Part shown: in pieces, positions 8,338 to 17,814 of the stretch
Layout of the letters: each line of letters begins with the position of its first letter
How positions within the stretch are numbered: the stretch's first letter is position 1
Assembly: GCF_001593005.1 (NCBI RefSeq)
Contig: NZ_LQZQ01000023.1
Location: 124,001-188,000, forward strand
Reading direction: 5' to 3'
Length of the DNA stretch: 64,000 nt
DNA from: Roseivirga ehrenbergii
Lineage (GTDB): Bacteria; Bacteroidota; Bacteroidia; Cytophagales; Cyclobacteriaceae
Notes under the pieces: model-generated
The model's database searches: none
What the model saw: the letters and a program-made list of their open reading frames with translations, nothing else
Told to the model about the DNA's origin: nothing
Program-made: the position numbers and the translations under genes

Positions 8338-8490
8338 TCAGTATTGAACATTCAGGGATTGCATCCTTTTCGCAATTGAAAAGTTATCAATTTGCACCCT
8401 GTACTTCATTCTGAGGTACCGATTAATCACTTCGATCTTTCTACCCTTTTTCAGGTTAAAATCGATTGCATTATTAATTAAACAATTCAT
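8338..8490 (-). CDS. Possible small protein, 50 residues, unknown
   Basis: The reading frame runs from ATG at 8490 to TGA at 8338-8340. The product is basic (many Lys/Arg), soluble, and has no signal peptide or membrane segment; its second half reads RYLRMKYRVQIDNFSIAKRM. A clear terminator follows 22 bases later on the same strand, the main reason to take it seriously. No good promoter or ribosome-binding site was found upstream, and I recognise no family. It may instead be part of a non-coding RNA ending at that terminator. Confidence 0.35.
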   Translation of the reverse strand: MNCLINNAIDFNLKKGRKIEVINRYLRMKYRVQIDNFSIAKRMQSLNVQY

Positions 8491-8637
8491 TTAGTTGGGT
8501 ATTAGATGGTTCTGAAAATAGTCTCACCTAATATAAGAATTTCTCATACATATTGCTTCACATTGAGATAAAATTAAGATCACAAATTGACAACCTACAT
8601 TAAAATGTATTTGAAACGAATAAGTTAAACGATAAAG

Positions 8638-11600
8638 TTAGAAACGAGTGCCAATAGCGACTGTTTCCTTCTTAATCGTGACTTTCCCTGATGGCTCTAT
8701 AATTTCGAAAAGAATTAAATAATAGCCTAAACGGGCCTTTTCACCTGAATTTGTGGTGCCGTCCCAACGGAAAAAGCCTGTAGTTCCTACCAGTGAATTC
8801 TGCGAAACATTCTTAATGAGGTTTCCATTTGAATCGTAAACCGAAACTGTAATTACATTACCCGAATTGTCGAACTCATAGTTTATGGTGGTGAAATTGG
8901 CACTACCTGCTACATCTGGCGCAAAGGCTTTAGGTTCTATACTAAATGTAGCCACGGTTGACGGCTGGCTTTGCGCTTGCGAATTTTGATAACCAGGAGT
9001 AGCGTAGCCCGATTGACTAGAAGCTGACTGCCAATTATTAACATCATTTGAAAGACCGGAAAAACGAATGCGCTCAAGCGAAACGCCATCAACAGAACTT
9101 AATAATGAGGAATGATAATCTTCATCGTATTCCACTTCATCGATTACAATAGCTTTACTATTTACAAAACGAACCACGCCAGCATCGGAAGGCATGCTCG
9201 GCAAGGAACTCAATTCTAAGATCGTAGAAAGCTCTGTGCTCGCGTATTGGTTTTTTAAAATATCCCCATCGGTGGTAATCGTTTTATAGCTCGATGGTGC
9301 AATAATATCTTCCGTAGAAATAACTCTATCATTTGTTTTTCCCTCTATTCGCCAGTTTTTAAGATTAACATATTTGTTCGATTGATTATAAATTTCGACA
9401 AATCTCACACCGCCAGTTTTAGGATTGAAAAGGATTTCGTTTATCACAATATCCAGCGCTGCTGCTTCCACGGCTATCACAATGGTTGCTTGACGAGCAT
9501 CTGCCAAAATGAGATTGCCGCTACAGTCAGTGATGTTTTCCACCGTAATTTGATAAGCAGTATTCGATACAAGAGCACTACTCAAATTCAAGGTGGCAGA
9601 TTTAGCGTCAGACCCCAAACTTATGCTCGACACAGAAATTCCTCCAGATATGGAAATGTTGTTAGCGAGTAATGAAGAGACGGCTAGTTTTTCGTTAAAC
9701 ATCAGCTGAATCTGACTATTATTTAGCGCCACTGCTTTTATCAACTCTGGCCCTACTAGATCGGGGTTAATTCCATTGACAGAATTTTGTGCTCCTGGGG
9801 TTCCTCCAACAACAGCCTCAGAGGCCTTCCAATTAGATTGTTCTACACAGGCGTAACTAAGATCAATCAACTCAAGGCTAAAGCCTCCATTCGCTTTTGA
9901 AGTAGATCTGTACCATGCCGAAGAATACTCAACACTGTGAATTATTTGATTCCCCAATTTTAGAGAAACCTTATCACCAGTTGTATTTAAGCTGGGCCAG
10001 CTTGAAACACCTAATACATCGCCATAAGGATCCAATTTTGTTTTGTCAAAACTTGCTGTAAGGATTAAATATTCAGAAGGTTTTAGGTCGAAACCGCCTA
10101 AGGTGGTTGTGCTTGCACCATCTGAAAGTGTTAAGCCTGTCAAAGAAATGATTTTAGAAGAAGCATTGAAAAGCTCTAGATATTCCACTACTGGTAAGCC
10201 CTGTGAAGGAGCTGGGTTAGCCATAATTTCAGTGAAAATAAGTTCTTGATAAGCTGGACTCGCCCCTTTCACAAAAGTGAAACTATTAGAGGATAGTGCA
10301 TTACCAGAGCAATCTGCAATTCCGTTTGTTGTAAGTACAAGCTCAAAGCCCTTTGTAAACTCCTTGTTCAATTTCAATTGTACACTTCTACCAAAAGCAT
10401 CAAGTACGCTTACGGAAGCCACCGAAACCCCATTTTGTAGAGTGAAATTTGAAGGAATCAAAGTACTAATGTCCATAGCTTCATCAAAAGTCAGCTTGAG
10501 TTCAGTGGCGGAAATCACTTCCAGTTTTGTAATGGATGGCGCTGTAACATCTGCTGTAAGGCTAAATACAGAATTCTGTTCTGCTGGTGTACCTCCATTT
10601 GGCGAAACAGAGGCCGCAAAATTGGTATATTCAAAACATGGCTTTTCCGGATTGATTAACTCCACAGAAAAACCTCCACTGGCTTTTGTGGCATCATTAT
10701 AAAATGTTTGATCGTAAGCAATCGAGTCAACCACCACCTTATTTCTGTCCAATAAATAAACCGATTCGCCTGTATTCGAAAGTGAAGGGAAATTTCTGAG
10801 ACCAATGGCATTCCCATAATTCAAGTATTGTGCAACCGCCCCTTGAGTGGTTACCGCCAAATATTCACCTGGAGCTAAAACTTGAGCCGTAAATACTGCA
10901 GTATCTCTTTTGTCGGTCAGTAAGAAATCTCGCAGTTCAATGTTTGAGTTTCCACGGTTGTAAAGCTCTATAAATTCAGCGTTAGGTAAGCTTGAAGTCG
11001 GTTTTGTGTCGAAGTAAATTTCATTGATCACTAAATCTCGAAACACTGGAGTAACGGGGGCGGAAAAAGTGAAGTCGAAAGTAGCAGCATTCATTGCCTT
11101 ACCCTGTTTATCTTGCACTCGGTCCACTGTAAGCTGGTAAGCTAAAGCATTGGTCAGTGGAGTTCCAAATTTAAGCGATACCCTTGAAGAAGAACCCGCG
11201 ACCAAAGTAGCAGAGGTTGGATTTCCCACTCCATTATTTAATGAATAATGATTAATAGTTCTCGCAGTGGCTGCATTTAGCGGTTCATTAAATACAACCT
11301 CAATCTCATCTAAGTAGGTAGAATTGACTTCTAAAATCACGGGGGGAGTAAGGTCATAGCTCAGTTTGTTTCTTGAGCTATTTATCGTGAACCCAAACGA
11401 ATCCTTAATATTCTGTACTATAAGTTCATAATTAATACCCTCCACAAAGTTGGTATTGAAAAGAAGGGTTACCACCTTAAAATCATCAGAACTAAGCACC
11501 GCAGAAATGGGGTTTCCGATCCCGGAATTCAGCACATAATTTTGAGTGGTTTCAGCAGTAACTTCATCCAATTCCTGATCGAAAGTAAGTACCAAACTAT

Positions 11601-14600
11601 TCTGACTGAGGATTTGAATATCAACAATATGCGTACTGTATGTAAAGTCATAGCTGATTACTTCAGATGTATTACCATGGGCATCTAACAGTTCTTGCAC
11701 TACCAAACGATATTTCAAGCCTTCCTTCAATGGAATTGTCAGGTTTAAAGTGACCAAAGAAGCGTCATTTGCATTCTGAACCGCTGACTTCAATCCAACC
11801 CCATTATCGAACCCGTAATTTTCTATGTCTTCAGCAGAAGCTTTGTTCAGCGCTTTGGTAAACTGCACCTGAATGGTGGTGTCATTCAAAACCGTGAATG
11901 TCCCAAAGTTTGGCTTCAAGCTCGAAAAAGTAGCAGTTAAATCAACTGGAAGGCCATTCTCGAACACATCGGAAATATTAGAAATGCGAAGAGTGTTTTG
12001 AGAATTATTACCTAAAGTAGCGAAAGTAAGCTCTACAATGTTGGTGTTTTTTTCTGTACGAACTGCGGTCATTGGAGCCCCAATTCCGTTATCAACAAAA
12101 TAATTATTGACATTTTCAGCAACCTCTTTCACCACCTCTTCTGAAAACTCTACCAAAATTTTAGTAGGGCTAGCCAGGGTAATTCCTACCAAGCGAGGTG
12201 CCAGTCGGTCGTAAGTGAAGTCTTCGTTTCGTTGGGTTGAAATTGTATTGCCAGATAAATCCTGAATTCCAGTAAGCGATAAGCGATTCTTAACTTCCTG
12301 TTCAAATGCCTGCGCAAATGTGAGTAATACAGAACGTTTGTCCGCTTGACGCGTTACTAAACTTGGATTTCCTATACCATTATTCGCGATGTAATTATTT
12401 ACGGCCTCTGCAGAAGTTTCATCCAATATTTCATCAAAATAAACTCTAAGGTTACGCTCGTCAATTACCACTACAGAGTCTATGTCTGGGTCATCGGTAT
12501 CATAAACAAAAGTGGTGTTCAGCAACTGTAAGCGACCGTTATTGCTGGATTGAATGTCCTCAAAACTAATGTACTGATTTTTATTTTCATCAAAATTGGT
12601 ACTGAAAACCAAATGCACCAATCTTGGGTTCGTGTTGTCTAACGAAGCAGCAACCGGGTTACCAATATCGCCATCTACCCAATAATTGATCAATTGTTCT
12701 GCGGTGGATTCATCAGCATCAACGTCAAAATACACATCAAGCAATTGAGCAGACAACACTACAACTGTGTCAATTTGATTCACAAAATCGAGGTTGACAG
12801 AGGATAGACTAACTGTGTTTCCCAGCGTGTCTGCTAAGTTTTGAAATGTAAATTGATAGGCCGTGCCAACAGATAGCGCAGCGCCTAAATTTAGCCTCAC
12901 TCGCTTATTATTATTGGCGTCAACAATCGCCTTTGTTGGGTTTCCTATTCCCAAATTAATCGAAAAGTTGGCTTCAGTTTCTGCCAAAGTTTGGTTCAAG
13001 TTTTCATCAAAAATAACGTCAATTGTGGTGCTATCTTTAAACACAAACCTTTCAAATACTGGCGCCAAATTATCAAATAGAAATTCTAAAGTGTTTGTGC
13101 CTATGGTATTACCAGCACAGTCCGTGGCTCCCGTTAATGATACCGTATAAATCGTTCCTGAAACCATCGGTGTACTTAAAGTCAACACCACAGATTTGTG
13201 GGTAGTTTGATTTACGATTTTTGAGGCAATAGCTCCGCCATTATTCAAGGAGTATGATGCTCCATCAAGCGAAGCGTCATCCATAATTTCATCAAAAAAC
13301 AAAGTCAACTGACTTGGCGAATCAACCCTAACTTCAGTCAAGTTAGGCGCCATTACATCTGGAATATTGTCATAAACGGAATTTTGCCCCGAAGGAGTAG
13401 CACCCTGAGCATTCGTTGAGGCTTGCCAATTGTTGATGTCGCTACAAACAAGCTCTGGATTTATTTGCTCAATGGACCAACCGCCATCTGCTTTGGCAGC
13501 ATCTTTATACCAATCGGTATTGAAAGTAAGGCTGTCGACCAAATTGCCGAGATTATCCTTCAGCAATAGTTGTTCGCCTCCATTTGAAAGGCTATTCCAT
13601 GAAGTAACACCCACTACATTTCCAAAAGCTTGAAAATCGACAACGTTTGAAGTTGAAGTTAAAATAACATAAGTCTGCGGTTGCAGCACATAGCTAGCAA
13701 TGGTTCCTCCTGTTAAGTCAAAATTGGCCAAATCAATGGCTTTGCTGCCTGCATTATACAGCTCAATAAATTCATCAGATGTGCCAGAGGGCAGTGTTTG
13801 AGGATCGGGCTGAGCCGCACCCGTTGGGTCAGCAAAAATTTCGTTGATTACTAAAGTTCGATAAGCCGTTTGTGTGGCATTGGTCACTGAAGACTGCAAG
13901 GCAGAAGCCAAAGCGTTTCCGCTTTCATTGGCTACATTATTAATGGTCAGTTGGTAGGTATTATTCGCTAACTCAGCCCCAAAAGTGAGTACCACTTTAT
14001 TAAGTTCAAGCCCATTTCGAGCAGCAGAGGAAGGTGCACCATAGCCAAAATCCAGACTATAATTGTTTGCTGTATTGGCAGATATGACTTCTACATTCTG
14101 ATTGAAAACGACTTCTACCTGAGTATTTGAAAGGGTTGAAATACCCGAAACCTTCAACGGTAAGTAAGAAAAGTTAGTGCTAAGGCCCGAAGCAGTTGCC
14201 AACGTTGATTCATCTTTAACGCTATTAACCGTTAGCCCAAAGTTGTTTTCTGTAAGGTCTGCACCAAGCGTCAACACCACTTTATTGAGTTCTGTTGCAC
14301 TTCTTACGGCCAAAGTTGGGCTGCCAATTCCATTATCAATTACAAAATTGGAGGCGTTTTCAGCCGTGGTTTGATCAAGGTTCAAATTGAAATTTACTTC
14401 AATCGAATTTTTAGAAAGTACCTGAACTGCCGTAATAGAAAGCGCCTCAACATAACTAAAGGCAGAGGTTAAATTAACTGCTGGTGTGCTACTTGCCGCA
14501 TCTTCAACATTGTTCACTGTCAGTTGGTAATTGGCGTTTGGCATTACCGAAGTGGTAAGCGTTACCTGATTGGTAGCGGTTCGCGAAGTTGAAACTACAG

Positions 14601-15315
14601 TTATTCCATTATTCAAACTGTAATTCGCTATGCTTTCGGCCGTGGCTTGTGTAACTTCTTGGTTAAAATTTACCACTACGGAAGTTGAAGTAGGAGCACT
14701 TGTTGAACTAATGGCCAAAGGCAAAATCTGCTCTACAATGCTCACATCATCCATCACAAACTCTGCAGCCGAACCTGAGCCATCTCCCCTTTCTACTTTC
14801 AGTTTGACGATTACATTACTTTGGCCAGATGCTTCGCTTGGCAACTCGTACTCATATTTAGTATAGCTAGTAGTGTTATCATTCGGGAAGGTAGTAGCAT
14901 CCCCAATAGACACATTGTCAAGAAAATTATTTCCTCCATCAATTGATGTTGAAAAACTAACCAAAACGGGTCTGGTTGAAGTTCCTCCTCCATTTTGCTT
15001 GGAATAGGCATAAAAAGATAAAAGCGGATTATTAACTCCTGCGAAGTCCAACGCAATTAAAACCTCGCCAGAAAAAGTAGAAGTGGGGATAATATTCAAC
15101 GAACTTGTGCCAGTTCTTCCGTTTGGTCCTTGAAAAATTCTTGAGCTATTCTGGACTTCATTGCCTGTCCAGTTAGAAATAAAAGCCACATGATTGCCCG
15201 TAGTAAAAGCCTGTTCAAAACTTTCACTAGAAGGAAAGGTGTTAATCTGACTTAACGCTATATTTGCGGTAAGCAGAACAAGAGCTGCTATGGCAATTGA
15301 TATACTTAACCTCAT
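8638..15315 (-). CDS. Giant secreted protein with Ig-like repeats, four lamin-tail domains and a FlgD-like C-terminal domain
   Basis: 2225 residues with a Sec signal peptide (about 1-22, ending ANIALSQ). After an N-terminal jelly-roll-like region (about 25-195) come about 13 Ig-like repeats of roughly 100 residues, each with a motif like AENVNNYFVDNGIGAP followed by a V-V-L-T-F strand. Four lamin-tail domains (LTD) interrupt them, starting near residues 485, 1427, 1688 and 1955, with cores such as LVINEIFADP and EFIELYN. The last 100 residues (VSVYDSNGNLI, FFRWDGTTNSGEKARLGYY) resemble a FlgD-like Ig domain, the usual place of a type IX sorting or anchoring signal. Probably a surface or secreted adhesin or scaffold. 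No catalytic motif was found. Monocistronic by layout. Confidence 0.9.
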   Translation of the reverse strand: MRLSISIAIAALVLLTANIALSQINTFPSSESFEQAFTTGNHVAFISNWTGNEVQNSSRIFQGPNGRTGTSSLNIIPTSTFSGEVLIALDFAGVNNPLLSFYAYSKQNGGGTSTRPVLVSFSTSIDGGNNFLDNVSIGDATTFPNDNTTSYTKYEYELPSEASGQSNVIVKLKVERGDGSGSAAEFVMDDVSIVEQILPLAISSTSAPTSTSVVVNFNQEVTQATAESIANYSLNNGITVVSTSRTATNQVTLTTSVMPNANYQLTVNNVEDAASSTPAVNLTSAFSYVEALSITAVQVLSKNSIEVNFNLNLDQTTAENASNFVIDNGIGSPTLAVRSATELNKVVLTLGADLTENNFGLTVNSVKDESTLATASGLSTNFSYLPLKVSGISTLSNTQVEVVFNQNVEVISANTANNYSLDFGYGAPSSAARNGLELNKVVLTFGAELANNTYQLTINNVANESGNALASALQSSVTNATQTAYRTLVINEIFADPTGAAQPDPQTLPSGTSDEFIELYNAGSKAIDLANFDLTGGTIASYVLQPQTYVILTSTSNVVDFQAFGNVVGVTSWNSLSNGGEQLLLKDNLGNLVDSLTFNTDWYKDAAKADGGWSIEQINPELVCSDINNWQASTNAQGATPSGQNSVYDNIPDVMAPNLTEVRVDSPSQLTLFFDEIMDDASLDGASYSLNNGGAIASKIVNQTTHKSVVLTLSTPMVSGTIYTVSLTGATDCAGNTIGTNTLEFLFDNLAPVFERFVFKDSTTIDVIFDENLNQTLAETEANFSINLGIGNPTKAIVDANNNKRVRLNLGAALSVGTAYQFTFQNLADTLGNTVSLSSVNLDFVNQIDTVVVLSAQLLDVYFDVDADESTAEQLINYWVDGDIGNPVAASLDNTNPRLVHLVFSTNFDENKNQYISFEDIQSSNNGRLQLLNTTFVYDTDDPDIDSVVVIDERNLRVYFDEILDETSAEAVNNYIANNGIGNPSLVTRQADKRSVLLTFAQAFEQEVKNRLSLTGIQDLSGNTISTQRNEDFTYDRLAPRLVGITLASPTKILVEFSEEVVKEVAENVNNYFVDNGIGAPMTAVRTEKNTNIVELTFATLGNNSQNTLRISNISDVFENGLPVDLTATFSSLKPNFGTFTVLNDTTIQVQFTKALNKASAEDIENYGFDNGVGLKSAVQNANDASLVTLNLTIPLKEGLKYRLVVQELLDAHGNTSEVISYDFTYSTHIVDIQILSQNSLVLTFDQELDEVTAETTQNYVLNSGIGNPISAVLSSDDFKVVTLLFNTNFVEGINYELIVQNIKDSFGFTINSSRNKLSYDLTPPVILEVNSTYLDEIEVVFNEPLNAATARTINHYSLNNGVGNPTSATLVAGSSSRVSLKFGTPLTNALAYQLTVDRVQDKQGKAMNAATFDFTFSAPVTPVFRDLVINEIYFDTKPTSSLPNAEFIELYNRGNSNIELRDFLLTDKRDTAVFTAQVLAPGEYLAVTTQGAVAQYLNYGNAIGLRNFPSLSNTGESVYLLDRNKVVVDSIAYDQTFYNDATKASGGFSVELINPEKPCFEYTNFAASVSPNGGTPAEQNSVFSLTADVTAPSITKLEVISATELKLTFDEAMDISTLIPSNFTLQNGVSVASVSVLDAFGRSVQLKLNKEFTKGFELVLTTNGIADCSGNALSSNSFTFVKGASPAYQELIFTEIMANPAPSQGLPVVEYLELFNASSKIISLTGLTLSDGASTTTLGGFDLKPSEYLILTASFDKTKLDPYGDVLGVSSWPSLNTTGDKVSLKLGNQIIHSVEYSSAWYRSTSKANGGFSLELIDLSYACVEQSNWKASEAVVGGTPGAQNSVNGINPDLVGPELIKAVALNNSQIQLMFNEKLAVSSLLANNISISGGISVSSISLGSDAKSATLNLSSALVSNTAYQITVENITDCSGNLILADARQATIVIAVEAAALDIVINEILFNPKTGGVRFVEIYNQSNKYVNLKNWRIEGKTNDRVISTEDIIAPSSYKTITTDGDILKNQYASTELSTILELSSLPSMPSDAGVVRFVNSKAIVIDEVEYDEDYHSSLLSSVDGVSLERIRFSGLSNDVNNWQSASSQSGYATPGYQNSQAQSQPSTVATFSIEPKAFAPDVAGSANFTTINYEFDNSGNVITVSVYDSNGNLIKNVSQNSLVGTTGFFRWDGTTNSGEKARLGYYLILFEIIEPSGKVTIKKETVAIGTRF

Positions 15316-15377
15316 CTGAGATTCACAAGTGTTTAGATTCTAGCCTGTTAAAGTACGAAAAATATGGTTCTATTTCC

Positions 15378-15395
15378 CATAATCATTTGATTATG
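15378..15395. promoter_or_regulatory. Palindrome in the asd upstream region (possible operator)
   Basis: CATAATCATTTGATTATG is a perfect 18-base palindrome (8-bp arms, 2-base centre), 23 bases before the asd start, in the 103-base gap shared with the divergent giant-protein gene. No matching regulator or second copy was identified, so an operator role is only a possibility. Confidence 0.35.
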
Positions 15396-15418
15396 AGTGT
15401 AAAATAATGAAATAAAAA

Positions 15419-16402
15419 ATGAGAATAGCAGTAGTTGGCGCCACTGGACTTGTTGGTGGTGAAATTTTAGAGGTTTTAGCAGAGAGAAATTTCAAATTTG
15501 ACGAGTTACTTCTTGTCGCTTCTGAGCGATCTGTTGGCAAGAAAATGACTTTTAATGGCAATGAATATGAAGTAATTAGCTTAGCCAAAGCGGTTGAATT
15601 AAAACCTGACTACGCTATTTTCTCCGCTGGCGGAAGTACTTCATTAGAATGGGCTCCAAAGTTTGCTGCTGCCGGTTCTACTGTCATCGACAACTCTTCG
15701 GCATGGCGAATGAGCCCTGATCACAAACTGATTGTCCCAGAAATTAATGCTACTAGCCTTACTGCGGAAGATAAAATTATTGCTAACCCCAACTGCTCAA
15801 CCATTCAAATGGTGGTGGCTTTAGGGCCTTTGCACAAAAAGTACAAGATTAAAAGAATCGTAGTTTCTACTTACCAATCGGTAACGGGTTCGGGAAAAGC
15901 TGCCGTTGATCAAATGATGAATGAGCGTAACGGAATCCAAGGAGATATGGCTTATCCGCATAAAATAGACATGAATGCCTTGCCTCATATCGATGTGTTT
16001 TTGGATAATGGCTACACCAAAGAAGAAATGAAAATGGTGAATGAAACCAAGAAAATCTTTGGTGACGACTCTATTCGCATTACTTCAACCACAGTAAGAA
16101 TCCCAACGGTGGGTGGCCATTCGGAAGCGGTAAATGTAGAGTTCGAAAATGATTTCGACCTAGAAGAATTAAGGGGTATTTTAGAAAATGCTAATGGCGT
16201 AATTGTACAAGATGACCCTAAAAACAATCTTTACCCAATGCCATTGACAGCACATAAAAAAGATGCTGTTTTTGTAGGGCGTTTGAGAAGAGACGAAAGC
16301 CAGCCGAACACATTGAATATGTGGATTGTGGCTGATAATCTAAGAAAAGGAGCGGCTACCAATGCGGTTCAAATTGCTGAATACTTATCTAAAAACAGCT
16401 AA
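15419..16402 (+). CDS. asd: Aspartate-semialdehyde dehydrogenase
   Basis: Asd reduces aspartyl-4-phosphate to aspartate semialdehyde with NADPH, a branch point for lysine/diaminopimelate, threonine and methionine. The 327-residue length is normal. Features: N-terminal dinucleotide fold MRIAVVGATGLVGGEILEVL, phosphate-binding DNSSAWRM, catalytic Cys126 in NPNCSTIQ, STYQSVTGSGK, and the acid/base His234 in VGGHSEAVNV. It is followed after 3 bases by a methyltransferase gene with a TTG start, so the two are probably co-transcribed. A palindrome sits 23 bases upstream of the ATG. Confidence 0.96.
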   Translation: MRIAVVGATGLVGGEILEVLAERNFKFDELLLVASERSVGKKMTFNGNEYEVISLAKAVELKPDYAIFSAGGSTSLEWAPKFAAAGSTVIDNSSAWRMSPDHKLIVPEINATSLTAEDKIIANPNCSTIQMVVALGPLHKKYKIKRIVVSTYQSVTGSGKAAVDQMMNERNGIQGDMAYPHKIDMNALPHIDVFLDNGYTKEEMKMVNETKKIFGDDSIRITSTTVRIPTVGGHSEAVNVEFENDFDLEELRGILENANGVIVQDDPKNNLYPMPLTAHKKDAVFVGRLRRDESQPNTLNMWIVADNLRKGAATNAVQIAEYLSKNS

Positions 16403-16405
16403 TTT

Positions 16406-17593
16406 TTGATAAAAGCACTGCTAACACCTGAAGTTCAGAAGTTTATTCGGGATCATGAAAACGATGATCCCGCTACTTTGATGCTTCGGGCAAAACAGTA
16501 TGCCGATATTCCTTTGAAAGAAGCGGTTGAACAGATTCAATCTAGAAAAAAGGCGAAAACTAAATTACCCACTTGGTACAGGGCAACCAATCTAATTTAT
16601 CCTCCACCACTTAGTTTAGAGCAATCATCTTCTGCCCTTACTGCTGAATTCAAAGCCTCGTTGTTCTCGGGTGAAAAATTCGTAGACCTGACTGGCGGAA
16701 TGGGCATAGACTTTTCCTTCCTTTCAAAATCTTTTAAAAAGGGTTTTTATGTTGAAAGGCAGGACAACTTGGTGGAAATAGCGCGGCATAACATGAAATG
16801 CTTGGGCATAACCTCCGCGGAGTTTTATAATGCCGAAGCAGAAGATTTCTTAAATCAAACTTCCGAAAAATTCGACCTCATATTTCTAGATCCGGCCCGA
16901 AGGAGAAACCACGACCAAAAGGTTTTTAGAATTGAAGACTGTGAACCTAATGTGCTTTCACTGCTCCCATTAATGAAGACCAAAGGCAGGTCAATACTAA
17001 TGAAGACTTCGCCCCTATTAGATATTAAGGGCGCGGTAAGAGACCTTGGAGGAGCCACAGAAGTTCATGTTGTTGCGGTGAATAATGAAGTGAAAGAACT
17101 CCTTTTTATTATTGATGATCAGGCCAGCGAAAATCCAATCATTAAGGCCATTGACTTGACAAATACCCAAGTAGGATTTGAGTTCAATTATGAAGAAGAG
17201 CAGGGCATTCATCTGGTTCATGGAAATATTGAAAGCTATTTATACGAACCCAATGTGGCCATTTTAAAAGCTGGTGCGTTTAAAAGTATCGCTAGCCAAT
17301 TTGGTTTAACAAAGCTTCATGTGAATTCTCATCTGTACACCTCAAAGACGCTAGTTGCTAATTTTCCTGGCAGAAGTTTTAAAGCGATTGAAGAAATTAG
17401 TCTCAACAAAAAAGAACTGCGTAAAGCCCTACCAAATTTGAAAGCCAATATAACGGTTCGGAACTACCCCATGACTGTTGAACAGATAAGAAAAAAAACC
17501 GGGTTGAAAGATGGAGGCAGCTTCTATATTTTTGCTACTACAGATCAGGGTGGTAAAAAGATAGTACTATGTGAAAAGGTAGATCAACAATAG
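16406..17593 (+). CDS. Class I SAM-dependent methyltransferase, THUMP-like domain protein
   Basis: 395 residues. Motif I is FVDLTGGMGIDFSF (about 92-105), followed by an acidic YVERQD and DLIFLDPARR (about 157-166), the motif IV seen in nucleic-acid methyltransferases. The C-terminal part (about 300-395) matches the THUMP-like domain that follows this fold in Bacteroidota, with RNYPMTVEQIRKKTGLKDGG. An RNA substrate is likely but unproven. The frame opens with TTG only 3 bases after the asd stop; the first ATG is 26 codons in and would cut a conserved N-terminal helix, so TTG is preferred. The 3' end overlaps a small minus-strand ORF by 27 bases. Confidence 0.88.
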   Translation: MIKALLTPEVQKFIRDHENDDPATLMLRAKQYADIPLKEAVEQIQSRKKAKTKLPTWYRATNLIYPPPLSLEQSSSALTAEFKASLFSGEKFVDLTGGMGIDFSFLSKSFKKGFYVERQDNLVEIARHNMKCLGITSAEFYNAEAEDFLNQTSEKFDLIFLDPARRRNHDQKVFRIEDCEPNVLSLLPLMKTKGRSILMKTSPLLDIKGAVRDLGGATEVHVVAVNNEVKELLFIIDDQASENPIIKAIDLTNTQVGFEFNYEEEQGIHLVHGNIESYLYEPNVAILKAGAFKSIASQFGLTKLHVNSHLYTSKTLVANFPGRSFKAIEEISLNKKELRKALPNLKANITVRNYPMTVEQIRKKTGLKDGGSFYIFATTDQGGKKIVLCEKVDQQ

Positions 17594-17737
17594 AACCACC
17601 AACGGAAGCCCATAATATTTCAGAACCAACAAGCGATTTTGTCTACTCATCCACCAAAGCATACGCCAAGGAGAATATAGGCCAATCATCACAGCTAATG
17701 CTGCCACACCAATCAGAAACTTAAGGGTAACTTCCAT
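17567..17737 (-). CDS. Small membrane protein, 56 residues, two predicted transmembrane helices
   Basis: ATG at 17737, TAG at 17567-17569. Translation begins MEVTLKFLIGVAALAVM, continues with SPWRMLWWMSRQNR and ends with a second hydrophobic stretch GLPLVVLLLIYLF. Two helices joined by a Trp/Arg-rich turn suggest a small inner-membrane protein. It is convergent with and overlaps the 3' end of the methyltransferase gene by 27 bases, and lies just beyond the infB terminator on the same strand. The strongly membrane-like composition is unlikely by chance in this position, but I know no function. Confidence 0.55.
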   Translation of the reverse strand: MEVTLKFLIGVAALAVMIGLYSPWRMLWWMSRQNRLLVLKYYGLPLVVLLLIYLFT

Positions 17738-17762
17738 ACCAAAAGAAAGCTAATTTCATTAA

Positions 17763-17794
17763 AAAAGCCATTCCGATTTCTCACAATGGCTTTT
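17763..17794 (-). terminator. Rho-independent terminator of rimP-nusA-infB
   Basis: AAAAGCCATT (17763-17772) pairs with AATGGCTTTT (17785-17794) around a 12-base loop. On the minus strand it ends in a run of T, 21 bases after the infB stop. Confidence 0.8.
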
Positions 17795-17814
17795 CAGTTT
17801 ATGTTTTGGAGCAC

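Noticed and set aside
10277-10702. 141-codon plus-strand frame inside the giant protein gene
   Set aside because: Antisense to repeats of the 2225-residue protein; composition mirrors the coding strand and no motif is present.
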